From Sitta carolinensis (Eukaryota > Chordata > Aves > Passeriformes > Sittidae): a DNA stretch of 64,000 bases. Both the position numbers and the translations under genes were made by a program. The notes under the pieces were generated by a model, which worked only from the letters and a program-made list of their open reading frames with translations, ran no database searches and was not told the DNA's origin. Positions 23,001 through 38,000 of the stretch are shown here, in pieces (the stretch's first letter is position 1; each line of letters opens with the position of its first letter). The stretch is from positions 1,612,001 through 1,676,000 of the forward strand of contig CM063295.1 of NCBI GenBank assembly GCA_032173965.1, in the 5' to 3' direction.

Positions 23001-26000
23001 AAAAAGTTTAAGTGATAGAAAAGCTCCTTTAGCTGGGTATTTTCTTGCCAGGAGCCTTCTGGATGAGGTTGGCAGCTCATCCTTAAGGAAAAACGAACAC
23101 CAAGGCTGGGTTTAAATCAGAGAGCTCTTCCACCAGCACAGCCAGCCCTACATTCCTGCACGGAGCAAGCCAAGGATAAGCAGGGATCAGGGACTGTGCC
23201 CTTCCCACTGCAGGGTATCCCCGTGCTGAAGCACTGGTTTTCTAAAGGAAAAGACTGGGAATTCTTTACAGCAACTCTCCTATTTGAGATTAACACCTCC
23301 AACATTGCTGCTGCACCAGCCAAAAAGAAATGAGCCCTGACCTGCTCTTCCCTGCCAGCCCTGTGCAACCAGAATTGTCCAAACTCCATGAAGTGGCTTG
23401 GGAAGCTGGAAGAAAACAGGAAGACAGGAAAAAAAAAGAAGCTTTGAGAAGTTTGCATGGCTGCAGAAAGGCACAAATGTGTCATTCCAAAGAGAAAGAA
23501 GTATATTTTTGTCTCTAGCATGGGTGTGTGGCTGGCAGGGATCACTCCTGCCCTGTGCAGGGATGTGTTTCCAATGGAGGAACACATTGCCAGTGTTACC
23601 TGTCATCCCAAACACTTTGTGGGCTGCAGCACTGGATGCTATTCCAGCTCTGACTTATTTTCTTTAGAAAGTAAATATTGGTGGGGTTTGTACCAGCATA
23701 CCAGCTCCTCAGCCCACCCTGCTCAGGCTGGAAAATGGACTTTTTCCTGGTTTCAGACCCTAAAGCAAGGAGGAAATGTTACAGCCTGCTTCCTGCTCTA
23801 CATATCCCTAGAGAACGAATGCTGCTGCAGCTCGTGCAAGTCCAACCAAACGTTGCATCAAAGCCCAAAACAAAAAAAGAGGAAAAATGATAAGAGTCAT
23901 CCTGCAGGATCAGGGATAAAGCTGCAGGTGGTTTTCTCTCCTTGAAGGTTCTGTGAGGAGCCACATCCCTAAGAAGAGTGGGAATGTGACACTGGAAATG
24001 CAGACAGCTCTTCCACCTCCTGCTGGGCATCAGCACGACAGGCACTGGGAAAGGAAACACTGAGGGGGGGAAATTCCTCTTCCACTTCCAAGCCAATTAT
24101 CCCGGTGTACCCAGAGCTTGCCAGGCCCCCCTGTCTGGCAAATCCCAAGGAAACCCCTGTCCCAGAGAGCAGAGTGAAGGCACCAGGGCCGGGCATTACC
24201 TGGGCGAGAGGAAGGAGGAGCTGCCGAAGCTGCTTTCCCCATTACACAAAGGGTCCGGGAACAGCTCGGCCTCGCTGCCCTCCCCGTAATCCTCGAAATG
24301 CTCCTCCCCGCTGATGACGGTGACGATGGAGTGGCTGAGCTCCGAGCCCAGGGCCAGCTCGTGGGGATGGGATCTGTGGGAACAGACAGGCACATGTTAG
24401 AGGGGGGTGCCCCAGCAGCCTCTCCACAGCATCCTGAACATCCTCTTCCCAGGAGGATTGGGTTTGAGTGCTGGATTCCGTGAGAGGCTGCCCCGTGTCC
24501 AGCCCAGCCCAGCCCGGGTGGATCCAAGATGGACCTGCTGCTGGCTGAGGTTGGGCCCATCAGGAATGGTGGTGGCACCTCTGGCATAACAGATTTGAGA
24601 GGGAAAACACAAAAAAGCGAGGGGGCAGCTGAACTGAGTGCAGAGAAGAGTGGGGTGAGACCACTGGAGAGGAACAGTTCTGCAGGGCAGGGCAGGAGAG
24701 GGGCAAGAGCTGGGACTGCCCTGAGATTCCTGGGATGACCCTGAGGTTCTGTGGGGCAGCTGTGTCCCAGCAGCCCAGGGAGGGCAGGGAGGTGCAGAGA
24801 TGCACCTGCAGCCCCTGGAGGAGCCCAGGCCTGGGGCAGGGGGTGCCTGAGAGGGGCTGTGAGCCCGTGGGAAGCTGTGCTGGGACAGGGTCCTGGCAGG
24901 GACCTGTGGATCCACAGAGAGAGGAGCCCATGCTGCAGCAGGGTCCTGGAGGGATTTGTGACCCTGTGGGGGACCCAGGCTGTGCCTGATGGGCCCCAGG
25001 GAAGGGTGACACATTCCCTGGAGAACTGCTGCCCATGGGGTGGGCTCAGGGTGGAGAGGGTCATGGAGAGCTGTCCCCTGTGTGAGAGACCCCACCCTGG
25101 GGCAGGGCAGGACTCTGACTGCTCCCTGAGCAGTGGCTGGAACAATGTGGGATGAACTGGCCAGAACCCCCACTCCCATCTCCCTGTGCCACTGGGGTGA
25201 AGGAGGGGGAACTGGGAAGGAGGGATGATGGGGATGAAGGTGTTTTTGAGGTCTGATTTTACTTTTCATTATCCTTCTCTGATTTTGTCAGTAATATATT
25301 CAGTTAATATCCCCAATTCCAGTCTGTTTTGCCTGTGATGGTATTTGATGAGTGATTTCTCCCTGTCCTTCTCTCCACTTATGAACCATTTGTTATATTC
25401 TCTTTTCCTGTCAGTGGAGGGCAGGGATGGAGTAACTTTGGTGGGTTCCTGGTGTCCAGCCAGGGTCAATCCACCCGTCCAAGTGATGTCTCCCATTTTG
25501 GCAGAGCAGGACAAGACAGACACAGCCCAGGCACCACAGCAAAGTTTATGGGGATTTTTCCCCCCAGTCAACCAAGTGTTTCCATTGGCAGCTGCAACAC
25601 AGGATTTGGGGACACAGACTTGCAGGACAGTGCCCAGGGCTGGTGACAAGTCCTTGCTCGACTAAAATACCAATTTCTGTAATTTTCAGGGCAGAGAGAG
25701 AGCTGGGCATGTCCCAGCCACATCCTAAATGCTGAGTCCCATGGCAGCCCGTGCCAGGCTCACACTTGCTTGTTGCTGCCTAATCCTCTCAAGGGCCTGG
25801 GCTTTAACCCCATAACCCCGGGGGATTGGTGGGCTCAGGCAGCTGGGACAGACCCTCAGCAAGACAAAGGAGCCCTTTCCCTGCTGCTGCTGGGAGAACG
25901 CTGGGTGTGACAATCCTGGAGTGGGGAATGCTGCTCCACGTGGTTTAACACCACATCCAGAAGGCTGCAGCCTGTTAAGCCTCAGGGCAAACCCTGAACA

Positions 26001-29000
26001 CACCCAGCACAGCTCCTGGGATGTCCCTTGCTCCCAGGGACAAGGCTCAGCACAGAGTCATTGTCTCAGGAAGTCTTTCCACTGCATGGAGCCACAGAGT
26101 CCTGGAATGGTTTGAGTTGGAAGGACCCCAAAGCTCATCCTGTGCCACCCCTGCCATGGCAGGGACCCCTCCCACTGTCCCAGGCTGCTCCAAACCCCGT
26201 CCAGCCTGGCCTTGGACACTGCCAGGGATCCAGGGGCAGCCACAGCTGCTCTGGGCACCCCGTGCCAGGGCCTGCCCACCAAGCCAAGTCCCCTTCCTGC
26301 CCAGGACTAGGGAAGTTTTCAAATTAAGCTGGAGAAAAGGCAGGAGGGATTTGCAACACCCGGGCTGTGAAAGTGGCCACGGGGCTGTGAGCCATAGGTC
26401 TGTGTTTTTAATAACACTCTGCTTTCCAAAATTCTATACTAAAAACCACAATAATATTGCCTTATTACAGAAATTGGTATTGGCTATGCCCTTACCTCCA
26501 TGCACTTGCTAGGAGAGGGAAATGGGGTATGAGCAGATTGCTGGACTAAACCAGAAAGAAAAAAAGATTACAGATAAGCCATTTATGACAAAAACCTGCT
26601 CCATCTGAAGGATTTGCCCTTATCCTGCTAATAAAAACATGTCAACCCTCCAGATCTCTGTTTAACCACAAATAAATCCAGCCCAGCTTGTGGGCATCTG
26701 CACATCCTCCTCGTGCCCTTGAGATATTCCCCAGTGGGATCCACCAGAACCCATCCATCCCTGTGGTGAGTCAGACCCTCACCAAAAGCAGCGGAAATCT
26801 CTCCAGGAATAGCAGCCAGGGGGTGGAATTGTTAATTCAGAAGCAAAACCCAAGCCCAGAACTCTAAATTTGGGTCTGTGGTTTGATAAGCACTGTAGAG
26901 AAGCAGATCTGATCAGGCACCTGGAAACTCTCAGCCTGGATGCTTCAGGCAGTAAATTTTTATTTCCTATTCCCATCTTGAGGCTCAGGCAGGTTCAGGA
27001 TCCAGAGTCCAACCAATCTTTACTACACACAGCCTAAACAACCTTTAAGCTCAAACCATTTCAGGTATGTTGGCTGAGCTCTGAGACGCTCCTGAGAAGT
27101 GATGTTGAAGCTCTGATTCAGCCCAGCAGATGTACTGGGGGGAGACTGCACTCCCTGGCTGTCCCTGGGCACCACAGGTGGCGTGTGGGGTCTGATGGTA
27201 CCAAAACCAGCCCTCAGCACTCCCAGAGGTTCCCATTTCAAACCTTTCAAATCTATAAATCAAATTAAGGTTTTGGCTCTCTGGAATTTGCACACATTTA
27301 ACAAGCTGGGAACAGGCCCTGCTGTGCTTGGACAGAGCACCCAAAGGACATCCCACCTTCCCAGGCCCACACCTGGGGCAGCAGGGAATCCCACAATGGT
27401 TTGGGTTGGAAGGGACCTCAAAGCTCATCCAGTGCCACCCCTGCCATGGCAGGGACCCCTCCCACTGTCCCAGGCTGCTCCCAGCCCCAGTGTCCAGCCT
27501 GGCCTTGGGCACTGCCAGGGATCCAGGGGCAGCCACAGCTGCTCTGGGCACCCTGTGCCAGGGCCTGCCCACCCTGCCAGGGAACAATTCCTGCCCAATA
27601 TCCCATCTAACCCTGCCTTCTGGCAGGAGAAAGCCAGGATAGGGTGTCCTGTCCCTCCATCCCTTGTCCCCAGTCCCTCCCCAGCTCTCCTGGAGCCCCT
27701 TCAGGCCCTGGCAGGGGCTCTGAGCTCTCCCTGGATCCCTCTCCTCTCCAGGGGAGCACCCCCAGCTCTCCCAGCCTGGCTCCAGAGCAGAGGGGCTCCA
27801 GCCTTGGGGAATCTCCATGGGCTCCCTGGACTCTCCTCAGGCAGCCTGTCCTGGCTGTGCTGCTGCCCCCAGCACAGGCTCCCCCTGCCCTCCCAGGCCC
27901 CTTTCCCCAGGCTCTGTACCTACGGGATGCGAGAGCAGGAGAATGCCAGGCAGGCTGCCTTCCCCAGCGGCCGGGAGCACACGAAGGCTGCCATGACCCT
28001 GCCTGGACCCCGTGCTGCTGACAGGGAGCTCACAGCTGATTATCTCCCAATTTAACTGTCACTGAGCTGGGGTGAGAAGAGCCCAGCTAGATAATCCCAT
28101 TTCTGCTCTAATCCCCAGCACCCTTTCAGCCCCGCTGCTCTCCAACTGGGCTGGGAGGGAAGCCTGGGGCTCCCAAAAAGCCCTGGGGCTGCAAGCACTC
28201 CCTGGAGCACCAACCTGGGCCTTGTGTTTTGGGACCAAAACCATCCTGTGTGTCACAGACCTCAAGCAAAGACGATTCCAGAGGTTTTGGTGTTCTTGGG
28301 GCACTAACTTGGCACTGGCACAGATTTTCCAGGGAAGCTGTGGCTGCCTCAATCCTGGATGTGTCCTGGATGGGGCTTGGATAAACCTGGGCTAGTGGAA
28401 GGGGTCCCTGCCCATGGCAGAGGGTGGAATGAGATGAGCTTTAAGGTCCCTTTCATCCCAAACCATTCTGTGATTCTGATCCTAAAGGAGTTCTTCCCTG
28501 CCCTCCTGCCTGCCAGCATCCCAGCTTCACCCCCAAACCCCACTTTTCCTCCAAAAATGGGGTGGGCCCAGGAGCAGTTTTGCCAGCAGCACTTCAGACC
28601 CGGGGAAGGAGATCTTAGCTCACATTTCTGTGCTCCAGGCAGAGGTTTCAAACCAGTTATTACAGGAGGTGGTTGCACATCAAAGGGCACATGCATGTTT
28701 TTAGGGAAAACAAAATAGAATGAGTTCCCTCCTGACTGGAAAATTACATGTTGTGTTTCTGGCTTAAGTGATAGATTAAAAACTGCAAGTCTTTCAGGTG
28801 TTTGGATCACCTGAGAAGTTATTTTAGAGGTTAAAGATGCTAATGAGGGTACAGAAGATCTCCCAAGGCATGCAACGATTAACTCAAAGAGATTGCCAGG
28901 CCGGGCTCCAAACCAGCCTACACAAACCAGCCTAATTATTCTCGTTATTCCTCCAGAAGAGCTATTTTGGTCTCGCACATCGTTACAAACACAAAGCACA

Positions 29001-32000
29001 CCCCAAGTGCCAGCAAGATGTGAAAGCCCCGGGCTGTGTCTCCCCTCCCGTGGGGGGCTGTGCTCCTGGCTGCTGCACTCCCTCACCCATGCTCCTGCTC
29101 CTCGATGGGGTCTGTGAATTCCGAGTGCACGGTGGAGTCGATGGCGCTGTCGGTCTCCACCTCGTCGTGCATCTCGTGCTGCACCAGGGTGCTGGTGTCC
29201 TCATCTGTGAAGGTCTCACACTCACTGTAGGTGCTCTCCGAGCCCATGTAGGCACTGTCAGTCACCTCATTTGCCTGGGTGAAAAATAAAAAAACAAACA
29301 CATGAAGCAAAGCAATAGGATGCTACGGCCGCGTGGATCCGTGCAGAGCAGAACAAAGCACGGATGGGGTTTTGGCTGGGTTATGTTTCTAAGAGCAGGA
29401 TCCCAACCTCTGGAATCACCCCAGGCCCAGGTGCTGCTCCATGGGCATCACGGGGTGCACCTCAGCCTTTGCAGGGCTTGGGAAGCAGATCACAAAAACA
29501 GGGCCCAAATCAGAGTTGGAGGGAGGTTTTGTTGTGAGCTAGGATGGATTTGGCCAGGGCAGGAGGGATTACCCACTGCTGACTCAGCAGTTCCGACCAC
29601 TGTTGCCTTCTCCCACCTCATTCCAAGAGGACATGTTATTAATCTGAATTCCCTGCAAAAAGCACCGTTCAAAATTCCCAATTAGCCCTTGGAGCAACTT
29701 TTTTTTTCCCTGTCTGGTGAAACCTTCCATCCCTCAACAGCAAATAAACTGTTTCTAAATCTTCATTACAGCTCCTGATTTGCAGGGACTCAAATCTCTG
29801 CACTTCAGCTGGAGCAGCATCTCAAATCCATCACTGAGCAGGCTCTGGGAAAGCAGCAGGGTTTGGGTTTTAAGAGACTGTGATGTGAGCAAGGAGAACT
29901 GCATTTTCCAGTTCTGCACCCCAGTTCTGTCCAGCTTCAGTCCTGCCTGTTTGCTCCTTCTGATCCTGATGTCTGGAGAACCAGGGGAGCAGCAGCAGAA
30001 CTCCCCCAAAAGCCAAAGCTCGTGTCTCCCCTTACAGTGCCAGCCCCTTTCCTCAGATTTGGGGATTTCCCCAGCATGTCTCAGAGCAAATCAAAGCATT
30101 TGGGGATCTGCCAGTGCTGGTGCTGAGCTCCAGCTGATCCCCTGTCACTGCCCAGCCTCCAGCTGAATTGCTGCTCATGGAAAGGCACCTGCTGCCCCTG
30201 AAGTTCACCTGGCAGGGTCCCACCTGCTCAGCTGCCCCTCCAGCCCAGCAGCAGAGCACACCAGCAGCAGTTTGAATGCAGGAGTGACTGAAGCAAACTC
30301 TTTTTCCTCTGCCAGGGTGCACAGAACAGCTTTCAGGGCTTTTTCCAAGGATTCTGGAGAAAATTATGATACTCAAAGCACTGTATTCATAAAATTATGG
30401 AGTGGTTTGAGTGGGAAGGGACTTTAAAGCCCATCTCCTTCCACTCCCTGCCTATTGCACTATCCCAGGTTGCTCCAAGGCCCATCCAGCCTGGCCTTGG
30501 ACACTTCCAGGGACAAAAAGGGACAGAAAACCTCGAAGGGATGGGGAGAGAGCTGGTAAAACAATTCCCACTCCACGTGGCCACTGGGAGTAGCCAAGTG
30601 ACCCAGTCCAGCCCTGCTTTGCTCTGCCAGCCCCTGTGCCCACCACACTCAGCAGAATGGAGACAGCCAGGAGCTCCTCCTGGAAGTCTGGCTCAGCTTC
30701 CAGCAGCACCTCCAGGTGCAGGTTTATGTCCTGGGTATGCACCCTGAAGTTTCACACAACCTAAACCTGCACAGAGCTGGAGTCTGAAGTCAGGGGCTGA
30801 ACTCCACCAGGGCAGAGCCTGTGCCAGCCTTGCAGAGAGAAACAAAAGCCACCAAAGCCCCCACCCACAAAAAAAAAAGGATAAATCCACTGAAACCACT
30901 TACACACTTAAAGCTGGGACTTGCTGAAGTGCTTTACTGGATTTATGCTGCACTTTCTAGAAACATGGTTAATGCTCCAGCAGGAGGGATAAGGGGAAGC
31001 AGAGGCTTGTCCTGCCTTGGTCATGGACAGAGAGAGCCCAAGAGGTGACAGCAGCCACCCCCAGCTGCCACAATCCCCTCCTTTTTGCCTGTTTATAAAA
31101 GATTTCATGCCAAACTGGAAAGAATTTTGCTTGCACAGTACAAAATAAAGGCTGCTTTTTAAATGCCAACACACACACACACCCTTTTCACTGGAAAAGC
31201 TTAAATTTAAGCACACGTTGAAGTATTATAATGATCAAACTGAGGCATTATAATAAACACAGAGTAAAGACCACTATTGACAGAAGCAAAAAACCCTCCA
31301 AACACTCCAATTCAAAAGTAATTTGATTAAAAACCTTGCTGTGGTTACTGCTGACCCCCTCAACATGGAGCAAACCAGGAGCTGAACAGCACCCTCAGTC
31401 AGATGTTGGAACAAGAGGACCTTTAAGGTCCCTTCCAACCCAAACCATTCCATGATTTCTCTATCAGATTGGTCCAAAACACCTTAGTGATGGGAAAGAC
31501 ACACATGGACAGGCTAGATTTGGGAGCAGCCCTTCTGGAGTGGGAGAAGCCACCAGCATCACAGGACATCAACCCTTATCCTTCAGCCACACCAAAGATA
31601 TGCATCCATTTATTATCCAAAAATTGTATTTTTCCTTGGTGATACCAGCCTGGCTGAGGTTTCAAAAGCAAGAGAGCCCTATTAAAATTAAACCTGTGTG
31701 GACAACGAGTTAAGAAGCAGCTGAAACAGCGAACAAAGTCCTTCTCCTGAGCACGAGTGTGGAGAACTTTGCTGCCCATTTCTCCATGGAATCAGTAACC
31801 AAACCTCACGAAGAGATGCCAGGAGGAGATAGGCAAACCAAGGGGGTTCAGATATTGCCAAATGCCTGACACAGACAAATCTCTGTCCCTGGGCAGGAGT
31901 GTGGGTACAGAAAGTTCTTATTTATGGCCTCATGAGCAGCTGGTTTGTGCAATGACCCTTCAACCTCCCCTGCCTCAGCTCTCCTTCAGCCAGCTTTGCC

Positions 32001-35000
32001 TTCCTGTGAGCAGAAATTAAACGTTTTTTCCAGCTTAAAAAAAAAAAAAAAGCCACATACACTTAAAAACATCCATGGGCTCAGGACAGGCAGGCTGGGC
32101 TACAACCACCCCAGGGGACTTGCCAGGAATGTCCATGCCACATTCAGAGCAGGGTTGGTGTCACCAAGATCAGTGCTTTTGGAGTTTTTATCAAATAAAA
32201 CACACCCTGAGGTGCTTCAGGCAAACCTCAGCCATTAAAACTGAGACTCAGGCACATGCAGAGCTCTGAGCTGGAACAGGATCAGGCGTTGAGGGAGGCT
32301 CCCAATCCTAAACCCAGCTCCTCCAGCAGGAATTTCCCCAGAACCACACCTGGCTGACAGGCCATAGGCCACCTGGAGGCACCTCTGCCTGCTCAGGGAA
32401 ACTCCAGGGATTTGAGAGCCCAGGTGAGCACTCCCGCTTCTGAAAGGAAAGAAATGGTGCTATCAGCACTGGGATGATGTAACGTGCCCTGATGAGACAG
32501 GTGAGGTGCTGAGGGGCCTTCTGGAGCCTTCTCCAGCAGCAGCTCATCCACTGCAGGCATCTGATGACATATGGGAGTAAAGATTACTTAATCACAGCTT
32601 GTAAAGTGCTATAAAACCATGTGGATTTTAAAAAAGCTGCTGCAGTATGAGGAGAGGGACTCTTGGGAATCACCTGCAAGGTCCAGGCAGGGACAGGCTC
32701 AGCTTTGATCTGCCTTTGATCTGACAGAAGATTCAGCACAAGGTCTGCCAAGGCGTTGCCTTGGAAAGGAGGGCAAAGTCTGGCTCCCAGGGAGGTTCCT
32801 TCCAGGCAGGGCTGTCCCTGGAGCTGTGCTGGCATCCCAAAGCTCTGCTGTCCTTGGACACAAACTTTGGAAGGCTGGGAGGAGGTGAGGTGAGTGACAA
32901 GGAAAAGGAAAAACAACTCTGTTTTCCCAGCAGTGTGAGTCTGTTTCTCAAGAATCCGGCCCTGACTGCGCACAGGATGGAGAAGAGATGGATCAGCTAC
33001 AAAAATCCTCCTCCAAGGACACCCTGCAGCCCAGAGAGCAGTGACAGTGCCAGGCTGGGTGTCAGGGAGAAGGGACACAGTTGTGTTTCTAGTCCCACAT
33101 TAATGCAGCTGACCCCAAGCCCTGGAACACCCCAGCGCAGCTCAGCCTCCAGAACACTACTTTGGGGACTACCACCAAGGGTCCCAATATGTCACCCTCT
33201 TCCCACATATCTGGGCAGTGCCAGCTTTTCAGGGAAGCCAAGGAGCCTGTGCTCAGCTCTGGGTGAAGGCAACTTTCCCAACTCAGCCCCTGGGGTTTGG
33301 GTTGTTACACTCAAGGCTGGGCAAGGGAAACATGCTGCACCTGTTGGGGCAAATTGAAAACAGTCACCCAGCCCAAAACCAAACCTGAAACCAACTCACA
33401 GAACTCCACACCTGGCTGTGCTGTGTCCCCAACACCCCAAAAACCAGTGGGCGCTGTCCCTGCTGGTCCAACTCTCCCAGAGAGAGAGGAGTGTGAAGTT
33501 ACACCACATGGAATCACAGGATCATGGAATGGTTTGGGTTAGAAGGGACATTGAAGTTCTACCCAGTTCCAACCCCCCTGCCCTGGGCAAGGACCCCTCC
33601 CACCATCCCAGGCTGCTCCCAGCCCCAGTGTCCAGCCTGGCCTTGGGCGCTGCCAGGGATCCAGGGGCAGCCACAGCTGCTCTGGGCACCCTGTGCCAGG
33701 CCCTGCCCACCCTCCCACGGTGGAATTCCTGCCCAATATCCCATCTCAATCTCTCCTCTTTTAATCTAAACCATTCCCATGTAAAAAACCAGGTGGATCC
33801 CCAACCTGCCCCTTCCCGGCACCTCTGGGGCTGATCACGGTCCCTCTGGAAATCCAATCCCTCCTGTCTCGGTGTCAGCTCGCAGAGACCCACCTGTGGA
33901 GACATGGCCTCCTGTCCAGGGCCAGAGCCAGCTACGGGAGCTGCTCTGCGAGGCAGGAAAGCAGCGAGGTGCAGGGGAGCCGGGAGGCTTAAGCAGAGAG
34001 CTGCCGAGTCCCAACAGAGCGCCTTTTGTTCCGAGCTGCCGATAAGGAGCAGCAGCTCCGCGCATTCCCTGCCCTGGGACCGCAGCCTCCTCCCGCTCCC
34101 CTGGATTCCAAAATAAAAGCAGGTCTTGGGAGCCCCGCTCCAGGTGCTCACGCTTCCCAGGAATCCAGCTCCAGATAAAAAGGCTGGATCCCAAAGCGAC
34201 CTGCTGAAGTTTGTTTCGGCCTTCCTGGTGTTTCTGGTGAATAATTAAGCGTTAGATGACAAATTCCTTCCTTATAGCCACCATCAGAGGGATGAATAAA
34301 GCTTGGATTGCTCACAAGGGGCAGGTCAAAAGCACTTTTGGTGACTGGGAGGGTGATCTCTGGCAGGCAATGACAATATTGACCCCAAGGAAGGTTTACA
34401 AACAGCCCAATGCCACCCTGCCCGAGCTCCCAGCCAAGCAGCTGCTCCCTGCAAACAGGAGCCCAGCAGAGCCAGCACTGTGGGAGAGCCCATCCATGGG
34501 ATTTTCCCTTCCCCATGGCACCCTCAGCATACTCACACCAGAGATTTTGAGGTTTTTGTCAGGTTTTCTGTTTCCTCTCAGCAGAAACCTCGCATATTCC
34601 AAGCTCCCTCAGCCCTGCACACCCAGTACAAACACACTGATTTCCTTCCATTACCTTCCCAAAGCACGTTTTCCCTGTTTTCTCTGGGTTATCCTTGCTG
34701 TCCTCCTGGCCACATCCTTCCTGACGTGCAGAGCTCTGAGCAGAACCCCCTGCTCAGCAGCACAGCCTGGAAATGTCCTGTACCTTGATAAGCAGTTGAC
34801 CTCCTGAGCCGAGTCCAGGCCAGCCCAGATTCCTGCTTGGAGCACGGCAGGAAGGAGTTAGGCTTTAACCCGAGCTCTGCCTGCATCTGCTCCTCCACAG
34901 AGCAGGACACAGCCCCTTTGCTCCTCTGCCTCAGGACCTCAGAGAACAGCTGGAACTCCCACGAGAGCCCAAAACCAGACCCTAAAACTAACAAGGAAAC

Positions 35001-38000
35001 CCCAATCCCTGCCCGTTGTACTTCTCAAACTCTTATTGAGACATCTCTGGTTCCCCTGCTGCCCCCCTCACCTCCCAGCCCCTCCCGGTGTCCCACAGCC
35101 CAGTTCCCATGTTCCCAGTCTCACACAATCTGCTTGTGTTTCAAGATAAGGCTCCAAGGACTTTGTTTTCCAAACTCCTTCCAGCCTATTTCCTACAGGG
35201 CAAACACTTCAATTGGGATTTTTCTGACCAGCAAAGAAATTTCTCACCAGAGCCCGGCACTTGGGTCCTGCCCTCAGGGACATCCCTGTCTGACTGACAC
35301 ACCCTACACAGACTGGAGCAGACACAATAAATTGATTTCCTTGGTATTTTTAGGCTTTGAGACATCAAATTATCACCACAGACTGATTTGGGAGAGCTGC
35401 TCTGGAGCCAGGCTGGGAGAACTGGGGGTGCTCACCTGGAGAGGAGAGGGATCCAGGGAGAGCTCAGAGCCCCTGCCAGGGCCAAAGGGGCTCCAGGAGA
35501 GCTGGGAGGGACTGGGGACAAGGGATGGAGGGACAGCACACAGGGAATGGCTTCCAGTGCAGAGGGCAGGGCTGGCTGGGATATTGGGCAGGAATTGTTC
35601 CCTGGCAGGGTGGGCAGGCCCTGGCACAGGGTGCCCAGAGCAGCTGTGGCTGCCCCTGGATCCCTGGCAGTGCCCAAGGCCAGGCTGGACACTGGGGCTG
35701 GGAGCAGCCTGGGACGGTGGGAGGGGTCCCTGCCATGGCAGGGGGTGGGCTTTAAGGTCCCTTCCAACCCAAAGCATTCCAGGATTCTGTGAATACAAGG
35801 ATCATAGTGTTCACTTCTGTCCAGAGGGCTCATGGCCCTTCATCTCTCAGTGCAGGGGAGCAGAAAGGCTTTGGGGACAATGGGGACACTGCTCAGGCCC
35901 CATGTGCTTCCCCAAGGACAGGTGAACAGGCACTGCACTGCACCTGTCACATTCCACAGCCCTGCAGTTCCCCCCACCAGCATGATTCCAAGTCCCCAAG
36001 CCATTCAGGACAAAATTCTCACCAGTCCCAGCAGCCAGCCCCTGGAGAGGGGTCTGTGACCATTTCATTCATGGTGCTTTCGGGTCAGCCCTGCGACCAG
36101 AGACCATTCCAGAGGGTGGGAATGGCACTGGTACAGAAAACCTGAGCTCTCACCTCCATGTCCCCACTGCAACCTTCACACCTGGGTTAGGACAGCCAGG
36201 GAACAGCTGAACCCAGGTCTGTCCTGGTGCTTTGAGCCCCCTGGACACCTCAGGGGAGGTTAAAAAGCTCAACCCCATCTTTTCAGCCTGGCTGGCCTCT
36301 GCCAGTGATGCCTTAAGCTTTAGCTTTTTTATTTTTCAGATTCTGTGCTGGTTTAGTGTGTAGTTCTGGGTTTCACAGTCAGTGTTGGTGAGCTCTCTTC
36401 ACAGGATCGGGAGACAAAACAATTCCTTCTCCAGCTTGGGACCAAGAACAACCCACACAAATTTCAGGCCCAAGAGCATAAACAATGGTGAAGAGACAAA
36501 ACCAAGGAGGATGGAATTTCATAACCTGAAGATATAATTGGACAACTGGATAATTAATTATAATTGGATAATTATAATTCTGGTCCAATATGCTAATGGA
36601 CCAAAACTTATAAAAGTGTCACCTCATGACCATTTTGTGACCATTTTGGGTTCACCTTGGGTGTGGCCCAGGTGCTGCCCTGGTGTACCACTGAGCCCTT
36701 TTAATAAATCCCTACTTTATCCTTATGCTCTGCCTAGTCTCTCTTCTAGGTCAGCCTTTTCCAGGCACCACCAGATGTGCACCCTGTGGTAACAGTGGTG
36801 TAGAGAGGCAGAGGAGGAAAAATATCTCTCCTAAAAGGGTCCTCCCAAATGCTCTGTGCTCACCAGGCCCAGCTCTGCCTTCAGGAAGGGAATTCTGTAC
36901 TAGGGAAGGAGGGCTCAGAAGGTGCACAGGGCTGTTAGGAGGGACACAAGGAGCCTGCAGCAGCCTCCTCCAACCACCCCACGTGGGCTCCCTACAAAAC
37001 ACAAGGCACGAGGAATGACAGCAATGCCTCTGGGAGCAGCTCCTGCACGGCCCAGCTCCGGTCCCCACGTGCTCCCACAACAGTTTCTGTGTCACAACAC
37101 ACAGCTGGAGCCCTGCAAGTCCCTGGGGCCTCTGGCAGAAGCTCTGAGCAGCTGGAGGAACCCAGCAACATGGATTTCAATGGCCTCACTCTGATTTTTG
37201 CCCTCAAAGAACCCTTAAATTCAATTGCTCAACGTGGAAAGGAATCCTGGTTTCACAGAGTTGATGTGTTGGCCTTAAAGCTGCTGCTCACTGCTGCATA
37301 GAATGTCACAGAATATTCTGAGCTGGAGTTCTCCCAGCTGCACCTGTAGGTAGGCAGGCTGGGAGAGCCAGGAGTAGCTCCTGCTCCCAAAATAATCAAA
37401 ACTTGGGACCTGCCCAACTCCCATTTTCCTCCCCAGATCCACTCATCCCGCGCTGTACCCTGCTAGACAAATAGCCAGAGGGAACGTGCCTGGGCAGGTG
37501 AAGGCTTCCAGGGAAAGCCAAATTCCCCTCTTGTGGCTGTGCAGGACGTGTTTTCCTGGCTGCTCCTGAGAGGAGCCACGGCAGCTGCCCAGCAGATGGC
37601 AACAGCCCTGCACAAGGCTCTGCATCTGCAGCATGAACGGCTGCCCTGTCCTGAGAGCTCACCCAGAGCCTTCCCCCGACCTTGCTGGCCCAAAACACGA
37701 CTTCCCAGAGCTAAAAATCCCGATTTTGGGGTATTTAGGTTGCTCCCAAGCAGCCTTTACAGAGCACTGGCTCTGCCTCTCTTCCAGCCCACCTAAAATT
37801 ACACATCTCCATGCCCATCTCAGCCTAATCCCAGCATTTCCACGCCTCGTTTTCCTTTTTCAAATCATCCTTCCCACTCTGCATTGCCCAAGGGGGCTCA
37901 GGATCTACCCAAAGGGGCAGAGTCCTCACCCTGGGGCAAAGCACAGCGGGTATCCCTGTGGTGCTGGGCTGAGGGTTGACCTTGGAGGTCTTTTCCAGCC

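Larger units (their letters stand above)
19971..24199 (-). other. RAB11FIP3: Intron with AT-rich patch and two CR1 copies
   Basis: GTAATG...TAG intron. It contains an AT-rich stretch (20130-20290), a plus CR1 (20525-20766) and a minus CR1 (22356-22620). No other feature was recognised. Confidence 0.8.
24374..29086 (-). other. RAB11FIP3: Intron with an LTR-like repeat and several CR1 copies
   Basis: GTGAGG...CAG intron. It holds an LTR-like repeat (24735-25470), CR1 copies (26093-26308 minus, 27387-27795 minus, 28325-28480 plus) and an AT-rich, repeat-poor stretch (28600-29000). Confidence 0.85.

Noticed and set aside
24030..25269. Minus-strand open frames of 290 and 371 codons
   Set aside because: They overlap exon 24200-24373 in the wrong frame and the LTR-like repeat; the composition is low-complexity and there are no domains.
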